A stretch of 64,000 nucleotides of DNA from Demequina rhizosphaerae (GCF_000971255.1 NZ_BBMC01000009.1:1-64000), one strand, 5' to 3'. Shown: positions 52,292 through 62,766, numbered from the stretch's first letter. Translations and numbers: made by a program. The notes: a model not told the origin generated them from the letters alone.

Positions 52292-53128
52292 ATGACCGAT
52301 GCCGGACCCGCGCGGCCCGCGATCGCCCGCCTCACCGCGGTGGCGGCGATCCTCGCGCTGGCCTGCGCCGTGGTGGTCGCCGCCGCGCCGGGTGCGGACG
52401 CCGCCGCCCGCGCGTCGACCACCGTGAGGATCGCCTCGGTCCGCCCGGCGTCCGGCGACCTGCTGGTGGCCGGCGAGACCGCCGTGGTGAGGGGCACGAC
52501 CTCCGCCAACCTCGCGGGCGAGAGGCTCGTCCTCCAACGCGAGAAGGGCGGCCGGTGGGTCGGCACGGGTGCCGGCGCCAAGGTCCGCGCGGACGGCACC
52601 TACCGGATCCGGTTCACCGCCCGCGGCATGGGCGACGCGCGCTACCGCGTGCGCTTCTCGGGCACCTCCTCCAAGGCGCCGTCGCGGAGGATCCGCGAGG
52701 TCACCGTCTGGAGATGGATCTCCCTGGTGCCGTACGTGACCGGCGGCAACCTCACGGTCGGCGGAGCCAACGTCGCGGGGCTGCACCACGACCGCGTGCT
52801 CCGCGCCCGGGGCGTCGACGGCGGCCGCCCGGACCGGGGCACGCTCGCCCTCACGGGCCGGTGCGACGGCATCGTCGTCGTCATCGGCGTGGCCGATGCG
52901 TCCGACCCGGGCTTCGTCGCCGAGTTCGCGATGTCGCTCGACGGCGAGGAGGTGCTCACCGGCGCCTCGGTGGCGGCCGGCTCGTCGGCGGTGGTGGCGC
53001 TCAAGACGACGGGAGCCGCGGAGCTGGGCCTCGAGGCCTCGTACCCGGAGGTCCCGGGCACGCGGAGCGGCGCGGCGGTGTGGGCGCAGCCGCAGGCGCT
53101 CTGCCGGGCCCGCCCCCGCCAGCCGTGA
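52292..53128 (+). CDS. Secreted protein with Ig-like repeat, unknown function
   Basis: 278 aa. Signal peptide (about 1-38, cut near DAAARA). Residues 42-130 resemble a bacterial Ig-like or surface beta-sandwich unit (VRPASGDLLVAGETAVVRG ... YRVRFSGTS). The C-terminal half is beta-rich with one cysteine pair (RCDG ... ALCRA). ATG 52292 has GAGGGGGT upstream. Upstream 52099-52291 holds only weak hairpins and a possible -10 (TAGGTT near 52261). Role not recognised. Confidence 0.68.
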   Translation: MTDAGPARPAIARLTAVAAILALACAVVVAAAPGADAAARASTTVRIASVRPASGDLLVAGETAVVRGTTSANLAGERLVLQREKGGRWVGTGAGAKVRADGTYRIRFTARGMGDARYRVRFSGTSSKAPSRRIREVTVWRWISLVPYVTGGNLTVGGANVAGLHHDRVLRARGVDGGRPDRGTLALTGRCDGIVVVIGVADASDPGFVAEFAMSLDGEEVLTGASVAAGSSAVVALKTTGAAELGLEASYPEVPGTRSGAAVWAQPQALCRARPRQP

Positions 53129-53200
53129 CCGCGCGCACGGTGCTCGGGACGACGCGCCTCTCTCGGGGCACGAGGCGCGGCGCGCCTCGGCGGGTCGCGC

Positions 53201-53911
53201 TCAGCCCCGCACGGGCCGTCGCGGCGGCAGGACCGGGTCCCCGAGGCGGATCTCGCCCGGCTCGACGACCTCGCAGTAGACCGCCACGCACGCGTCGCGC
53301 CGCTCGCCCAGCGGCTTGAGGAACCGGGCGGTCTCCGTCACGCCGTTCTGGGCCAGGTCGATCACCCGGCAGCGCGCGTTGCGCTTGGTCGCGCGCAGCC
53401 GCGCGGCGCCCGCGACCAGCGCGGAGCCGATCCACGTCTCCTCGACGAACGGCTCGTCGGTCTCGATCACGAGGTTGACGCGCAGGCGGCGCGGGTCCGC
53501 GTCGACGCCCAGCTCGGTGCGGCACCAGTCGAGGGTCGCCGTCCCCACCACGGACACGGGCGACGAGTCGAAGAACGGCCGCTCCGCGTCCGCGGGCTCG
53601 GCCACCACCCGCAGCGGCTCCCCCGCCGCGGCGGAGAGCTCCGCGTCGAGCGCGGGGTCGCCCGCGCTCCAGGCGCGGTCCCCGCGCGAGACCACCACCG
53701 CATCGTCCACCGTGCGGGCCGCGTACGCGAGGACCTCCTCGTGCGGCATCCAGCGGCTGCCGCGCTTGCCCGCCGCGAACATGCCGTCCGCATCGAGCAC
53801 CGCGAGGCCGCGGTCGCCGACGAGGCCGCGCCGGTCGACGGCGACGGACGCGAGCGACTCGCCCTCCATCGCCTTGACCGGGTACCGCCGGATCGCCGTC
53901 ACGCGCGCCAT
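53201..53911 (-). CDS. MOSC domain protein
   Basis: 236 aa. N-terminal MOSC-associated beta-barrel (IRRYPVKAMEGESLASVAVD; GDRGLAVLD), then a MOSC domain with RCRVIDLAQNGV in place of the usual conserved-Cys segment (NARCRVID), and GDPV near the end. MOSC proteins bind or transfer sulfur bound to molybdenum cofactor or reduce N-hydroxylated compounds; which applies is unknown. TACGCT ends 6 nt before ATG 53911 (leaderless). No molybdenum cofactor genes are adjacent. Confidence 0.82.
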   Translation of the reverse strand: MARVTAIRRYPVKAMEGESLASVAVDRRGLVGDRGLAVLDADGMFAAGKRGSRWMPHEEVLAYAARTVDDAVVVSRGDRAWSAGDPALDAELSAAAGEPLRVVAEPADAERPFFDSSPVSVVGTATLDWCRTELGVDADPRRLRVNLVIETDEPFVEETWIGSALVAGAARLRATKRNARCRVIDLAQNGVTETARFLKPLGERRDACVAVYCEVVEPGEIRLGDPVLPPRRPVRG

Positions 53912-53959
53912 GTCGCCAGCGTAGGGCGGGGAACCCCCGGTCGTTAGAGTGACGTGACG

Positions 53960-54772
53960 ATGGACATCGCAGCCCCCGCGCCCGCCGCGGCCCCCGCACC
54001 GGTCACCCTGCCCTCGCGCTCCCGCATGCGTGCGGAGGTGCTCATCGTGCTGGGCCTGTCGCTGGGCCAGACGGCGATCTACGCGGCGATCCGGCTCATC
54101 GAGCGGTACGTGGACACGGCGCCGATCGCGTCGCAGTCGACCACGCTCAACCCGAGCCGGTCGAGCATCGACTGGATCGACCTGATCCGCCAGGTGCTGG
54201 GCATCGGATTCGCGCTCGTCCCGGTCGCCCTCGCGCTGTACCTGCTCAGCCAGCACGGCGCATCGTCCCGCGTGCGCCTCGGGCTCGTGGGTCCCGCGCG
54301 CCGGTGGTGGGGCGACGTGGGCTGGGGCGTCATCCTCGCGGCGAGCATCGGCCTGCCCGGGCTCGCGCTGTACGCGATCTCGCGGGCGCTGGGCCAGACC
54401 GTGCGCATCGACACGTCCGGGCTGCCGGACATGTGGTGGTCGGCGACCATCCTGCTGCTGTCCGCGGCGGCCGCGGGTGTGCTCGAGGAGTTCGTCGTCG
54501 TCGGCTTCGTGCTGACTCGCCTGCGCGACATGGGACGGTCGCCGTGGACCGCGATCGTGCTCGCGGCGCTGCTGCGCGGCGCGTACCACCTCTACCAGGG
54601 CTGGCCGATGGCGCTCGGCAACGTGGTGATGGGGCTCGTGTTCGGCTGGGTCTACGTGAGACGGGGCCGGCTGGCGCCGCTCGTGCTGGCGCATTGGACG
54701 CTCGACGCGGTCGCGTTCATCGGGCCCGAGGTGGTCCCCCACGCGTGGCTCGAGGCCCTCGGCGTGGCGTGA
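53960..54772 (+). CDS. CPBP-family intramembrane protein (atypical motif 1)
   Basis: 270 aa, seven to eight transmembrane helices. The CPBP/Abi region has EEFVVVGFVLTRL, where the usual EExxxR arginine is replaced by V, then LRGAYHLYQGW with a conserved histidine and LAHWTLDAVAF with a second. The metal/catalytic Glu pair and both histidines are present, so protease-like activity is possible. The R-less form appears to be a known variation in Actinobacteria. ATG 53960 was taken as the start; GTG 53954 in the same frame is equally possible (TAGAGT lies upstream). Confidence 0.78.
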   Translation: MDIAAPAPAAAPAPVTLPSRSRMRAEVLIVLGLSLGQTAIYAAIRLIERYVDTAPIASQSTTLNPSRSSIDWIDLIRQVLGIGFALVPVALALYLLSQHGASSRVRLGLVGPARRWWGDVGWGVILAASIGLPGLALYAISRALGQTVRIDTSGLPDMWWSATILLLSAAAAGVLEEFVVVGFVLTRLRDMGRSPWTAIVLAALLRGAYHLYQGWPMALGNVVMGLVFGWVYVRRGRLAPLVLAHWTLDAVAFIGPEVVPHAWLEALGVA

Positions 54773-54819
54773 TCGCCCTCCTAATGCCCGCATCCGCGCC
54801 TCAGCCGTAGACTCGCGCC

Positions 54820-57279
54820 ATGGCCGCCGACCCATCCGTGACGCGCGAGGAGCTGCCGGCCGTGCGCATCCTCGACGAGCCCGAGATCCGGGTGCGCCGC
54901 TTCACGGACGTCCTGGGCCTCCTCGGCACGGTGCTCGGCATCGTCGCGGTGCTGTTCATCGGCGAGTTCGCGCTCGGCACCACCGAAGGCCTCACGCAGG
55001 ACATCTCCTCGATCTCGCCGTTCCTGCAGCGCCTCCTCGTCGCGCCGGTCAACCTCTTCACGGCGATCCTCGCGGTGATCATCCCGGCCCTGATGATCGT
55101 GGACATGCTCGTGCGCCGCGAGCCCCGGCGCATCGTCGAGGCGCTCGGCGCGGGCATCCTCGGCGTCATCGTCGTCCTCATCGCGGCGGCCATGCTGCTC
55201 GCGTGGGGCACCGACGAGATCCAGGCGAGCCTCACGCCGCGCGGCGCCGACACGATGCAGCTCCCCGCGTACGTCGCGGCCCTGTCCGCGCTGCTCACCG
55301 CCGCGGGCCGGAGGTCGACACGGCGCAGCCTGTCGCTGTCGTGGAACATGCTGTGGTTCGGGCTCGCGATCGCCGTGATCTTCGGCGTCGTCACCATCCC
55401 GTCGACGCTCCTCACCGTGCTGCTCGGCCGCGCCGCCGGTCTCGGGCTGCGCTACTGGGTCGGTTCGACCGCGGACCGCGCGTACGGCGACACCCTCGTC
55501 GAGGGGCTCCGCCGCGCGGGCTTCCATCCGCGCTCGCTCATCCGGGCCGACCTCGAGCACGACGAGGACCTGCCCGAGCTCGACGCCGTCACCGACGCCC
55601 TCGCCCGGACCCGGCAGGGGCGCGTCTACGCGATGACGACGCTCGAGGGGCATCACCTCCTCGTGGTCGCGCTCGACGGCGACCAGCAGGCCGCGGGCTT
55701 CGTGTCGAAGCTGTGGACCTCGCTGCGGCTGCGCGGCATCGACACCCGGCCGGACGTCTCGCTGCGCCAGAGCGCCGAGGCGACCGCGCTCGTCTCGCAC
55801 GCGGCACGCGTGGCGGGCGTGCGCACCGGCCGCGTGCTCGGCATGGGGCAGATCCGCGACACGATGCTGCTCGTCTACCAGCGCCCGCCCGTCTCGCGTC
55901 CCCTCACGGACGTGCCGGCCGAGGACATGACGGACGCGCTGCTCGACGCGCTGTGGGCCGAGGTGGCCTCCGCGCACCGCGCGGGGATCTCGCACCGTCG
56001 GCTCGAGGCGGACACGATCCTCGTGGGCGACGACGTCGACACCGACCCGGCCGTGTGGCTGACCTCCTGGGAGATGGGCGAGGCCGCGACCAGCGCGTTC
56101 GCGCAGCGCATCGACGTCGCCCAGGTGCTCGCGCTCACCGCCGCGCGCGTGGGCCCGCAGCGCGCGGTCGACTCCGCCTTCCGATCGCTCGGGGCGCCGC
56201 AGGTCGAGCAGGCCGCGCCGCTGCTGCAGTCGATCGCGCTGCCGCCGCCCACCCGCGCGTCCCTCAAGGAGAGCGAGCACGAGAAGGTGCTCGAGGCGGT
56301 GCGCGAGGAGATCCTCGCCCGCTCCCCCGAGGCCGAGGTCGCGAGCGAGAACATCGTCCGCTTCGGCGGGCGCACCATCATCACGATCGCGCTCGGGCTC
56401 GTCGCCGCGGTGGTGATCCTCGCGAGCTTCAACACCCAGCAGTTCCTCGACGCCGTCCAGGAGGCGAACCCCTGGTGGCTGGTCGTCGGCTTCGGGTGGG
56501 CGCTGCTGACGTTCGTCGGCGCGGCGCTCGCCCTCGCGGCCTTCAGCCCGGTCAAGCTGCCGTTCACCCGGGTGCTGCTCACCCAGGTGGCGGCCGCGTA
56601 CATCTCCGTCGCGGTGCCGGCCGGCGTGGGCCCGGCCGCGCTCAACCTGCGGCTCCTCACCAAGCGCAAGGTCCCCACCCCGCTGGCCGTCGCGACCGTC
56701 GCGCTCGTCCAGGTGAGCTCCGTCGTCGTGACCGTGCTCGGCCTCGTCGGGCTGACGCTCGCGTCCGGCTCGAAGGGCGCGCTGGCGGCGCTGCCGTCGA
56801 CTGCCGTGGTGATCGCGTTCGGCGTGGTCGTGCTCGTCATCGCCGCGGCCATGCTGGTGCCGCGCGTGCGCACCTGGGCCATCAAGCGGGTGCTGCCGAC
56901 GCTGCGCCAGACCTGGCCGCGCCTCGCGCAGGTGCTGGGCCAGCCGTGGCGCCTCGCGCTCGGCCTCGCGGGCAACCTGCTCCTCACCGTCGGCTTCGTC
57001 GGCGCGTTCCAGTCCTCGCTGCTCGCGTTCGGGCAGAACCTCGCGATCATCGACGTCGCCGTGCTGTTCTTCGTCGGCAACGCGGTGGGTGCCGCCGTGC
57101 CGACCCCCGGCGGTCTGGGTGCGGTCGAGATCGCGCTCACCACCGGCCTCACCGGTGCGGGGCTGCCCTACGCGGTCGCGCTGTCGGCGGTGCTGGTCTA
57201 CCGACTCCTCACCTACTGGCTCAGGATCCCCCTCGGGTACTTCGCCATGAAGTACCTGGAGCGCCACGGCGAGCTGTAG
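54820..57279 (+). CDS. Large membrane protein with LPG-synthase-type (YbhN) domain
   Basis: 819 aa. Residues 1-205: about six helices. About 210-470: a soluble domain resembling a degenerate protein-kinase fold (AHRAGISHRRLEADTILVGDD mimics the catalytic loop). About 515-810: an eight-helix domain of the lysylphosphatidylglycerol synthetase transmembrane family with VPAGVGPAALNLRLL and AAVPTPGGLGAVEIALTTGL motifs. No aminoacyltransferase GNAT domain is present, so lysyl-transfer is unlikely; lipid flipping or scaffolding is more plausible. TAGACT ends 6 nt before the ATG (leaderless). It is the last host gene before the mobile patch. Confidence 0.85.
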   Translation: MAADPSVTREELPAVRILDEPEIRVRRFTDVLGLLGTVLGIVAVLFIGEFALGTTEGLTQDISSISPFLQRLLVAPVNLFTAILAVIIPALMIVDMLVRREPRRIVEALGAGILGVIVVLIAAAMLLAWGTDEIQASLTPRGADTMQLPAYVAALSALLTAAGRRSTRRSLSLSWNMLWFGLAIAVIFGVVTIPSTLLTVLLGRAAGLGLRYWVGSTADRAYGDTLVEGLRRAGFHPRSLIRADLEHDEDLPELDAVTDALARTRQGRVYAMTTLEGHHLLVVALDGDQQAAGFVSKLWTSLRLRGIDTRPDVSLRQSAEATALVSHAARVAGVRTGRVLGMGQIRDTMLLVYQRPPVSRPLTDVPAEDMTDALLDALWAEVASAHRAGISHRRLEADTILVGDDVDTDPAVWLTSWEMGEAATSAFAQRIDVAQVLALTAARVGPQRAVDSAFRSLGAPQVEQAAPLLQSIALPPPTRASLKESEHEKVLEAVREEILARSPEAEVASENIVRFGGRTIITIALGLVAAVVILASFNTQQFLDAVQEANPWWLVVGFGWALLTFVGAALALAAFSPVKLPFTRVLLTQVAAAYISVAVPAGVGPAALNLRLLTKRKVPTPLAVATVALVQVSSVVVTVLGLVGLTLASGSKGALAALPSTAVVIAFGVVVLVIAAAMLVPRVRTWAIKRVLPTLRQTWPRLAQVLGQPWRLALGLAGNLLLTVGFVGAFQSSLLAFGQNLAIIDVAVLFFVGNAVGAAVPTPGGLGAVEIALTTGLTGAGLPYAVALSAVLVYRLLTYWLRIPLGYFAMKYLERHGEL

Positions 57280-57685
57280 GACTGTCAGTTGTCGCTCCAA
57301 CTTGGCAATCTGACCCTAGTTCAGCAAAGTCGCCGCTCGACTTTGGCAATCGCCGGGGCGTGCGGAGCAGATGCCGCCGAACCACACCTGGGAGCGCGCT
57401 CTCAAACACCAGACGCGCCGCAGCGGGGCACGGCAACACGACTTCAAGCGCGCAGACTGAACCACGGCCGCCGCTCCCGCAGGGCCCGCTCGCTCCCAAA
57501 TCGGTCAACCTCGCGATGGCTAGGCCGTGCACACGCTTGTCCTCGAGTAACTGCAATTCGCGCCCCGGCTGGGCAGCCAGTGCGACCGACCCGGTCATGA
57601 CCTGCCTCAGGTCAACCGATCCTGGGGCAGACCCCAACCGCAAGTCATCCTCTTGAAGGCGATGTCAGACTCGATGTGCACGCGG
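57280..57685. other. Gene-free stretch at the left border of the mobile patch
   Basis: 406 bp of lower GC than the flanks with no credible ORF. It starts with TGTCAGTTGTCGCTCCAAC and contains two related copies of a TTGGCAATC word (57297-57310 and 57335-57351), which resembles the multi-repeat end of an IS21-like element. I see no other features. Confidence 0.4.
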
Positions 57686-58132
57686 CTATCGGCTCGTCTC
57701 GGAGCCGGGCGCTTGGTACCGATAGCGGTCTTCCACGAATTTCCGCGCATCCTCGACGTCCGCAACGTACTCGCGTCCGCCTATCAATAGTTGCTGGAGA
57801 TCGCCGTCGACGCGACCGTACTCCACCTCATCCCATGGAAAGCTCACCGGATTTCTCAACGGCCTGAAGCCGACCGCCCAAAACCTGGCGACCAGAACGC
57901 CATCCGGGCCATACCCCAGCAGGTAGTGGCCCGAACGCTTGAGGGCCCGCGGGCATAGCAGCCACTGGGCGATCGAATACTGGCGCAGCGCGATGACGAA
58001 CCACGCTCGCGCGCGGGCGAAGTCACCGCTCCACACTGACAAAGCACCATCAAAGTGCCGCCGGTATCGGAGAGTGAGAAGGCGTCGAGCGCCCTCCGCC
58101 GGAACTTCAGCCCTTTCCGGGTGCTTCCCCAT
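57686..58132 (-). CDS. Hypothetical protein, possible immunity protein
   Basis: 148 aa, no signal peptide, rich in Arg, Tyr and Trp (LTLRYRRHFDGALSVWSGDFARARAWF). Its ATG overlaps the stop of the upstream toxin-like gene (TGATG), the arrangement of polymorphic toxin-immunity pairs. I do not recognise a family. Codon use is less G/C-biased than that of the core genes. Confidence 0.5.
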   Translation of the reverse strand: MGKHPERAEVPAEGARRLLTLRYRRHFDGALSVWSGDFARARAWFVIALRQYSIAQWLLCPRALKRSGHYLLGYGPDGVLVARFWAVGFRPLRNPVSFPWDEVEYGRVDGDLQQLLIGGREYVADVEDARKFVEDRYRYQAPGSETSR

Positions 58133-58881
58133 CAGGAGAGTCCTCCAAAGTGATCTGCCACCCAGGTCAAGTCAGGCCCGAAATCCGAGTACGCCGTGCG
58201 GTACTGCTCCGTAGGGATGAGCGCCGTCTGTGACAAGCGATTCCACGCAAGCACGGGTCCCAGGGCCGCTTTTCCAGCGAAGGTGTCCGGCGCCGGCGCA
58301 TTGGCGAGAGGCCGCGGACCCTCGAGGAACTTCACGGCAGCCTCGCGAGGCGCGCCGTTGTACCAGTCGGCAGACTCCAGATACCACGCCCCACCGGGAA
58401 TGGCATTCAACCAGGGACGCGCCTCCGTCGACACCGTGGGCAGCCCTTCGGTCATCTGCGTCATGCCGGGCACCGTACCCCAAAGGAGCTTCCGTGCATT
58501 TCCCGCCGCGCTGCAGTCATCCACGCACTCGACCGTGATTCCGAATGCCATCTGCTTGAAACCCTTGACCACCTTGAGGCCACCAGTCAACACGTCATAG
58601 CCGCCCTTCAGCTCAGCCGGCACGGTCAGGATATTGACGCCCGGGATCGGTGCGACAAAACCACCCCCCACCATGGTCGCAGCGCCTGTGACGACCTTCA
58701 CGCCTCCCCAACCAATGTTGACTACGCCCGCCGCCGTAGTCCCGTAGTCGAAGCCCGAGGAGTTCCACTGACCTGCCCCGATGATTTGGTCCACGTCGAC
58801 TGCGAGTGGATCGTGATTCCGGGGCCCTCGAGGGCGATCTGGACTGGTCCAGCCAGCGTGTTGGTAGTCACCCTCATCCAC
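58132..58881 (-). CDS. C-terminal remnant of a polymorphic-toxin-like protein
   Basis: 249 aa. Begins abruptly 11 bp from the IS3 orfB stop, so the 5' part of a larger gene has probably been lost to the insertion. It has a glycine-rich segment (GVVNIGWGGVKVVTGAATMV), a cysteine pair and an acidic/aromatic C-terminus (DLTWVADHFGGLS). Glycine-rich pre-toxin regions followed by a small overlapping gene are seen in RHS/WXG-type toxins; this is the basis of the call. GTG 58881 with GAGAGGGG just upstream could still allow translation. Confidence 0.45.
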   Translation of the reverse strand: MDEGDYQHAGWTSPDRPRGPRNHDPLAVDVDQIIGAGQWNSSGFDYGTTAAGVVNIGWGGVKVVTGAATMVGGGFVAPIPGVNILTVPAELKGGYDVLTGGLKVVKGFKQMAFGITVECVDDCSAAGNARKLLWGTVPGMTQMTEGLPTVSTEARPWLNAIPGGAWYLESADWYNGAPREAAVKFLEGPRPLANAPAPDTFAGKAALGPVLAWNRLSQTALIPTEQYRTAYSDFGPDLTWVADHFGGLS

Positions 58882-58892
58882 CCCCTCTCACG

Positions 58893-59768
58893 TCACACAG
58901 GCTGCCGTGACACGGGTGTCGTAGCTGCCTGCTCGGCACAGTAGCGCGCGAACGCCGCCGGGGTCCGCATCTGCAAACCCGAATGGGGTCGCTCCGTGTT
59001 GTAGTGGCGCACCCACTGTCCGATCAGGACCCGGGCCTCCGTCAGCGAGTGCAGCACCTCCCGATGCAGCAGCTCATCCCTCATCGACCCATTGAACCGC
59101 TCGATGAAGCCGTTCTGCTGCGGGCTGGCCTTCGCGACCTGCACCGGCCTCACCCCCAGCTCACGCAGCCATCCCAGCAGCGATGTGGCGATGAACTCCC
59201 GTCCGTTGTCCGACCGGATCACTTCGGGTCGACCATGCTCGGCGAAGACCCGCTCCAGGACGCGTCGCACCCCGGCCGCGCCGATCGAATAGTCGACGTC
59301 GTAGCCGACACAGACCCTCGTGTACTCGTCGACGATGTTGAGGACCCGCAGCGCCACCCCACGCTCGGTACGCACACTCATGAAGTCGTACGACCACACA
59401 TGCCCCACCCGCAGCGCCGGCAACGACCACAAGGCATGCTCATCCGACCCCAACGCCTTCTGACCAGCACCTTTGCGCCGCGGGGGCACCTGCAGGCCCT
59501 GGGCCCGCCACAACCGCTCGACCCGTTTGACGTTGACCTGCCAGCCATCCGCGACGAGCCCCGCATGGACTCGTCGATACCCCCATCGCGGATGAGCGTC
59601 GGCGATCACGCGCATCGCGGCCATCAGGCGCGCCTCGAAGTCTGACGCCACCGGCACATACCGTTGGCTCGAGCGATGCTGTCCCACCACCGTGCATGCA
59701 CGCCGCTGCGACACCTTGAAGCGGCGCACCAGCCGCGCCACGGCAGCCCGGCGGCGAGCCGGGCTCAC
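58893..59768 (-). CDS. IS3-family transposase OrfB (integrase core)
   Basis: 291 aa. HTH_21-like N-terminus (RRFKVSQRRACTVVGQHRS), then an rve core with catalytic D (WSYDFMSVR), D (IRSDNGREFI) and E (NGFIERFNGSMRDELL), and a C-terminal YNTERPHSGLQMRTP. GTG 59768 or the adjacent TTG is within the end of orfA. The active enzyme is usually an OrfAB fusion made by -1 frameshifting in this overlap. Confidence 0.88.
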   Translation of the reverse strand: MSPARRRAAVARLVRRFKVSQRRACTVVGQHRSSQRYVPVASDFEARLMAAMRVIADAHPRWGYRRVHAGLVADGWQVNVKRVERLWRAQGLQVPPRRKGAGQKALGSDEHALWSLPALRVGHVWSYDFMSVRTERGVALRVLNIVDEYTRVCVGYDVDYSIGAAGVRRVLERVFAEHGRPEVIRSDNGREFIATSLLGWLRELGVRPVQVAKASPQQNGFIERFNGSMRDELLHREVLHSLTEARVLIGQWVRHYNTERPHSGLQMRTPAAFARYCAEQAATTPVSRQPV

Positions 59769-60046
59769 CAATTTCCCCGGGTCAGATCCTTCAACATGCT
59801 GATGTCCAACGCCTGCTCCGCGACGATGCGCTTCAAACGGGCATTCTCAGCCTCCAACGCCTTCAACCGCTGCGCCTCGTCCTCTTTGAGCGCCCCGTAC
59901 TTGAGTCGCCACCGATAGAACGTCTGATCCGAGATCCCCAACCGCTTGCACGCCGCCGGGATCGACATCCCCTGCGCCTGGAGCTTCTCCATCTCCCGCA
60001 GCTTCGCCACGATCTGCTCCGTCGTGTACCGCTTCGCAGCCGCCAC
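59765..60046 (-). CDS. IS3-family transposase OrfA
   Basis: 93 aa. Helix-turn-helix (SIPAACKRLGISDQTFYRWR) followed by a leucine-zipper coiled coil (LKALEAENARLKRIV) that dimerises the protein. GTG 60046 is preceded by GGAGGTGTGAG. The stop overlaps orfB by a few bases. Confidence 0.85.
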   Translation of the reverse strand: MAAAKRYTTEQIVAKLREMEKLQAQGMSIPAACKRLGISDQTFYRWRLKYGALKEDEAQRLKALEAENARLKRIVAEQALDISMLKDLTRGNW

Positions 60047-60128
60047 CTCACACCTCCACAAGCACTCTCACCATTGGACAGGACTCACAGAAGAAACGGA
60101 CCAAAAAACGGGGGGCAGGACAGACCGA

Positions 60129-61676
<1,548 letters not shown>

Positions 61677-61796
61677 GCGGCGGCCACCGGAACAGAACAG
61701 CTCAGATCGCCTCCGGACCCGCAAGGGCCGGAGGCGCAAGCATGCCCGGAAACAGCCGAAACAGGCCCTAGACACCTATACATAGCCGCACAAAGC

Positions 61797-61834
61797 AGAA
61801 GGCCGCCCCCGACATCAGTCGGAGGCGGCCTTCT
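61797..61834. terminator. Terminator between transposase and tRNA-Leu
   Basis: Stem AGAAGGCCGCC / GGCGGCCTTCT with additional CCGAC/GTCGG pairs and an ATCA loop (one mismatch). It fits termination of the minus-strand tRNA transcript or of the plus-strand transposase. A second, smaller hairpin lies at 61710-61736. Confidence 0.8.
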
Positions 61835-61922
61835 CGCCTTGCTGGGGGCCCCAGGCGACCCTTGCGGGTCCACCCTGAGGGACTTTCCCCAACAGAACTG
61901 GCCCGATTACCGAACCAGCCGT

Positions 61923-62009
61923 TGGTGCGCGAGGGGGGAGTTGAACCCCCACGCCCTTTCGGGCACACGGACCTGAACCGTGCGCGTCTGCCTATTCCGC
62001 CACTCGCGC
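61923..62009 (-). tRNA. tRNA-Leu (anticodon CAG)
   Basis: 87 nt including an encoded CCA. Acceptor stem GCGCGAG/CTCGCGC, anticodon stem CACGG/CCGTG around TTCAGGT (CAG reads CUG), a long variable arm (CCCGAAAGGG) as in class II tRNAs, and T-arm GGGGGTTCAACTCCCCC. Its 3' end faces the mobile patch on the left. Confidence 0.97.
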
Positions 62010-62057
62010 GCGCCGGGTTACTTTAGCACGTTTCTAGGGACCTATACGATGGCCCGC

Positions 62058-62765
62058 ATGGGTGTGCTGGACCGCTTCGAGCGCGGCGTCGAGAACGTGA
62101 TGCAGAACGCGTTCGCGCGCACGTTCAAGTCGGGCGTCAAGCCCGTCGAGCTCGCGGCCGCGCTCAAGCGCGAGTGCGACGCCCGCGCGGCCGTGGTGGA
62201 CCGCGGCCGGACCGTGGTGCCGAACGAGTACGGCATCGCGCTCGCACCCGCCGACATGGAGACGGTCGAGCAGTGGGGCGCCGACGCGATGGTCCACGAG
62301 CTCGTCGAGTCCCTGCGCGCGCACGCCGAGCGCCAGCGCTACTCCTTCGTGGGCGCGGTCGACGTCGCCCTCGACGTGGACGACACGCTCGCGACCGGCC
62401 GCTACGCGGTCGTGTCCCGCACCACGCGCGGCCCGGTCGCCCCGGTGACGGGCACCAACCCGAGCTCGCGCTACCCGCTGCTCGACATCGACGGCACCCG
62501 CTACTACCTCACGGGCGAGTCGACGACGATCGGCCGTGGCTCGGAGTCGGACATCGTGGTCGACGACACCGGCGTGAGCCGCAAGCACGTCCGGCTCGAG
62601 GTCACCGACCACGGCACGATCCTCACCGACCTGGGCTCGACCAACGGCACGTTCGTCGAGGACCAGCGGGTGTCCGAGGCCACGCTGCTCGACGGCAACG
62701 CCGTCACCATCGGGCGCACCACCATCATGTACTGGGACGCCGTCGACGGGGACGAGGACTACTGA
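62058..62765 (+). CDS. fhaA: FhaA: FHA-domain protein with DUF3662 N-terminus
   Basis: 235 aa. The N-terminal 120 residues are the DUF3662 domain (FERGVENVMQNAFARTFKSG). The C-terminal FHA domain has IGRGSESDIVV, VSRKHVRLE and DLGSTNGTFV (phosphothreonine-binding loops). It binds threonine-phosphorylated proteins made by PknA/PknB-type kinases in cell-wall control. The middle linker is much shorter than in mycobacterial FhaA. ATG 62058 is 7 nt after TACGAT (leaderless); ATG 62049 lies inside that box. Confidence 0.9.
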   Translation: MGVLDRFERGVENVMQNAFARTFKSGVKPVELAAALKRECDARAAVVDRGRTVVPNEYGIALAPADMETVEQWGADAMVHELVESLRAHAERQRYSFVGAVDVALDVDDTLATGRYAVVSRTTRGPVAPVTGTNPSSRYPLLDIDGTRYYLTGESTTIGRGSESDIVVDDTGVSRKHVRLEVTDHGTILTDLGSTNGTFVEDQRVSEATLLDGNAVTIGRTTIMYWDAVDGDEDY

Positions 62766-62766
62766 C

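Larger units (their letters stand above)
58886..60090 (-). mobile_element. IS3-family insertion sequence (approximate limits)
   Basis: Two overlapping genes orfA and orfB in the IS3 layout. The upstream end carries TGAGTCCTGTCCAATGG (reading on the minus strand near 60087-60071), a word like those at IS3-family tips. No matching complement is found past orfB, so the downstream end is either very short or deleted. Boundaries are therefore estimates. Confidence 0.75.

Noticed and set aside
54820-57279. Lysyl-phosphatidylglycerol synthase (MprF).
   Set aside because: Only the membrane domain family is present; the GNAT-like aminoacyl transfer domain is missing.
61900-62010. Attachment-site duplication of the tRNA-Leu 3' end.
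   Set aside because: No second copy of the tRNA end could be found between 57280 and 61900.
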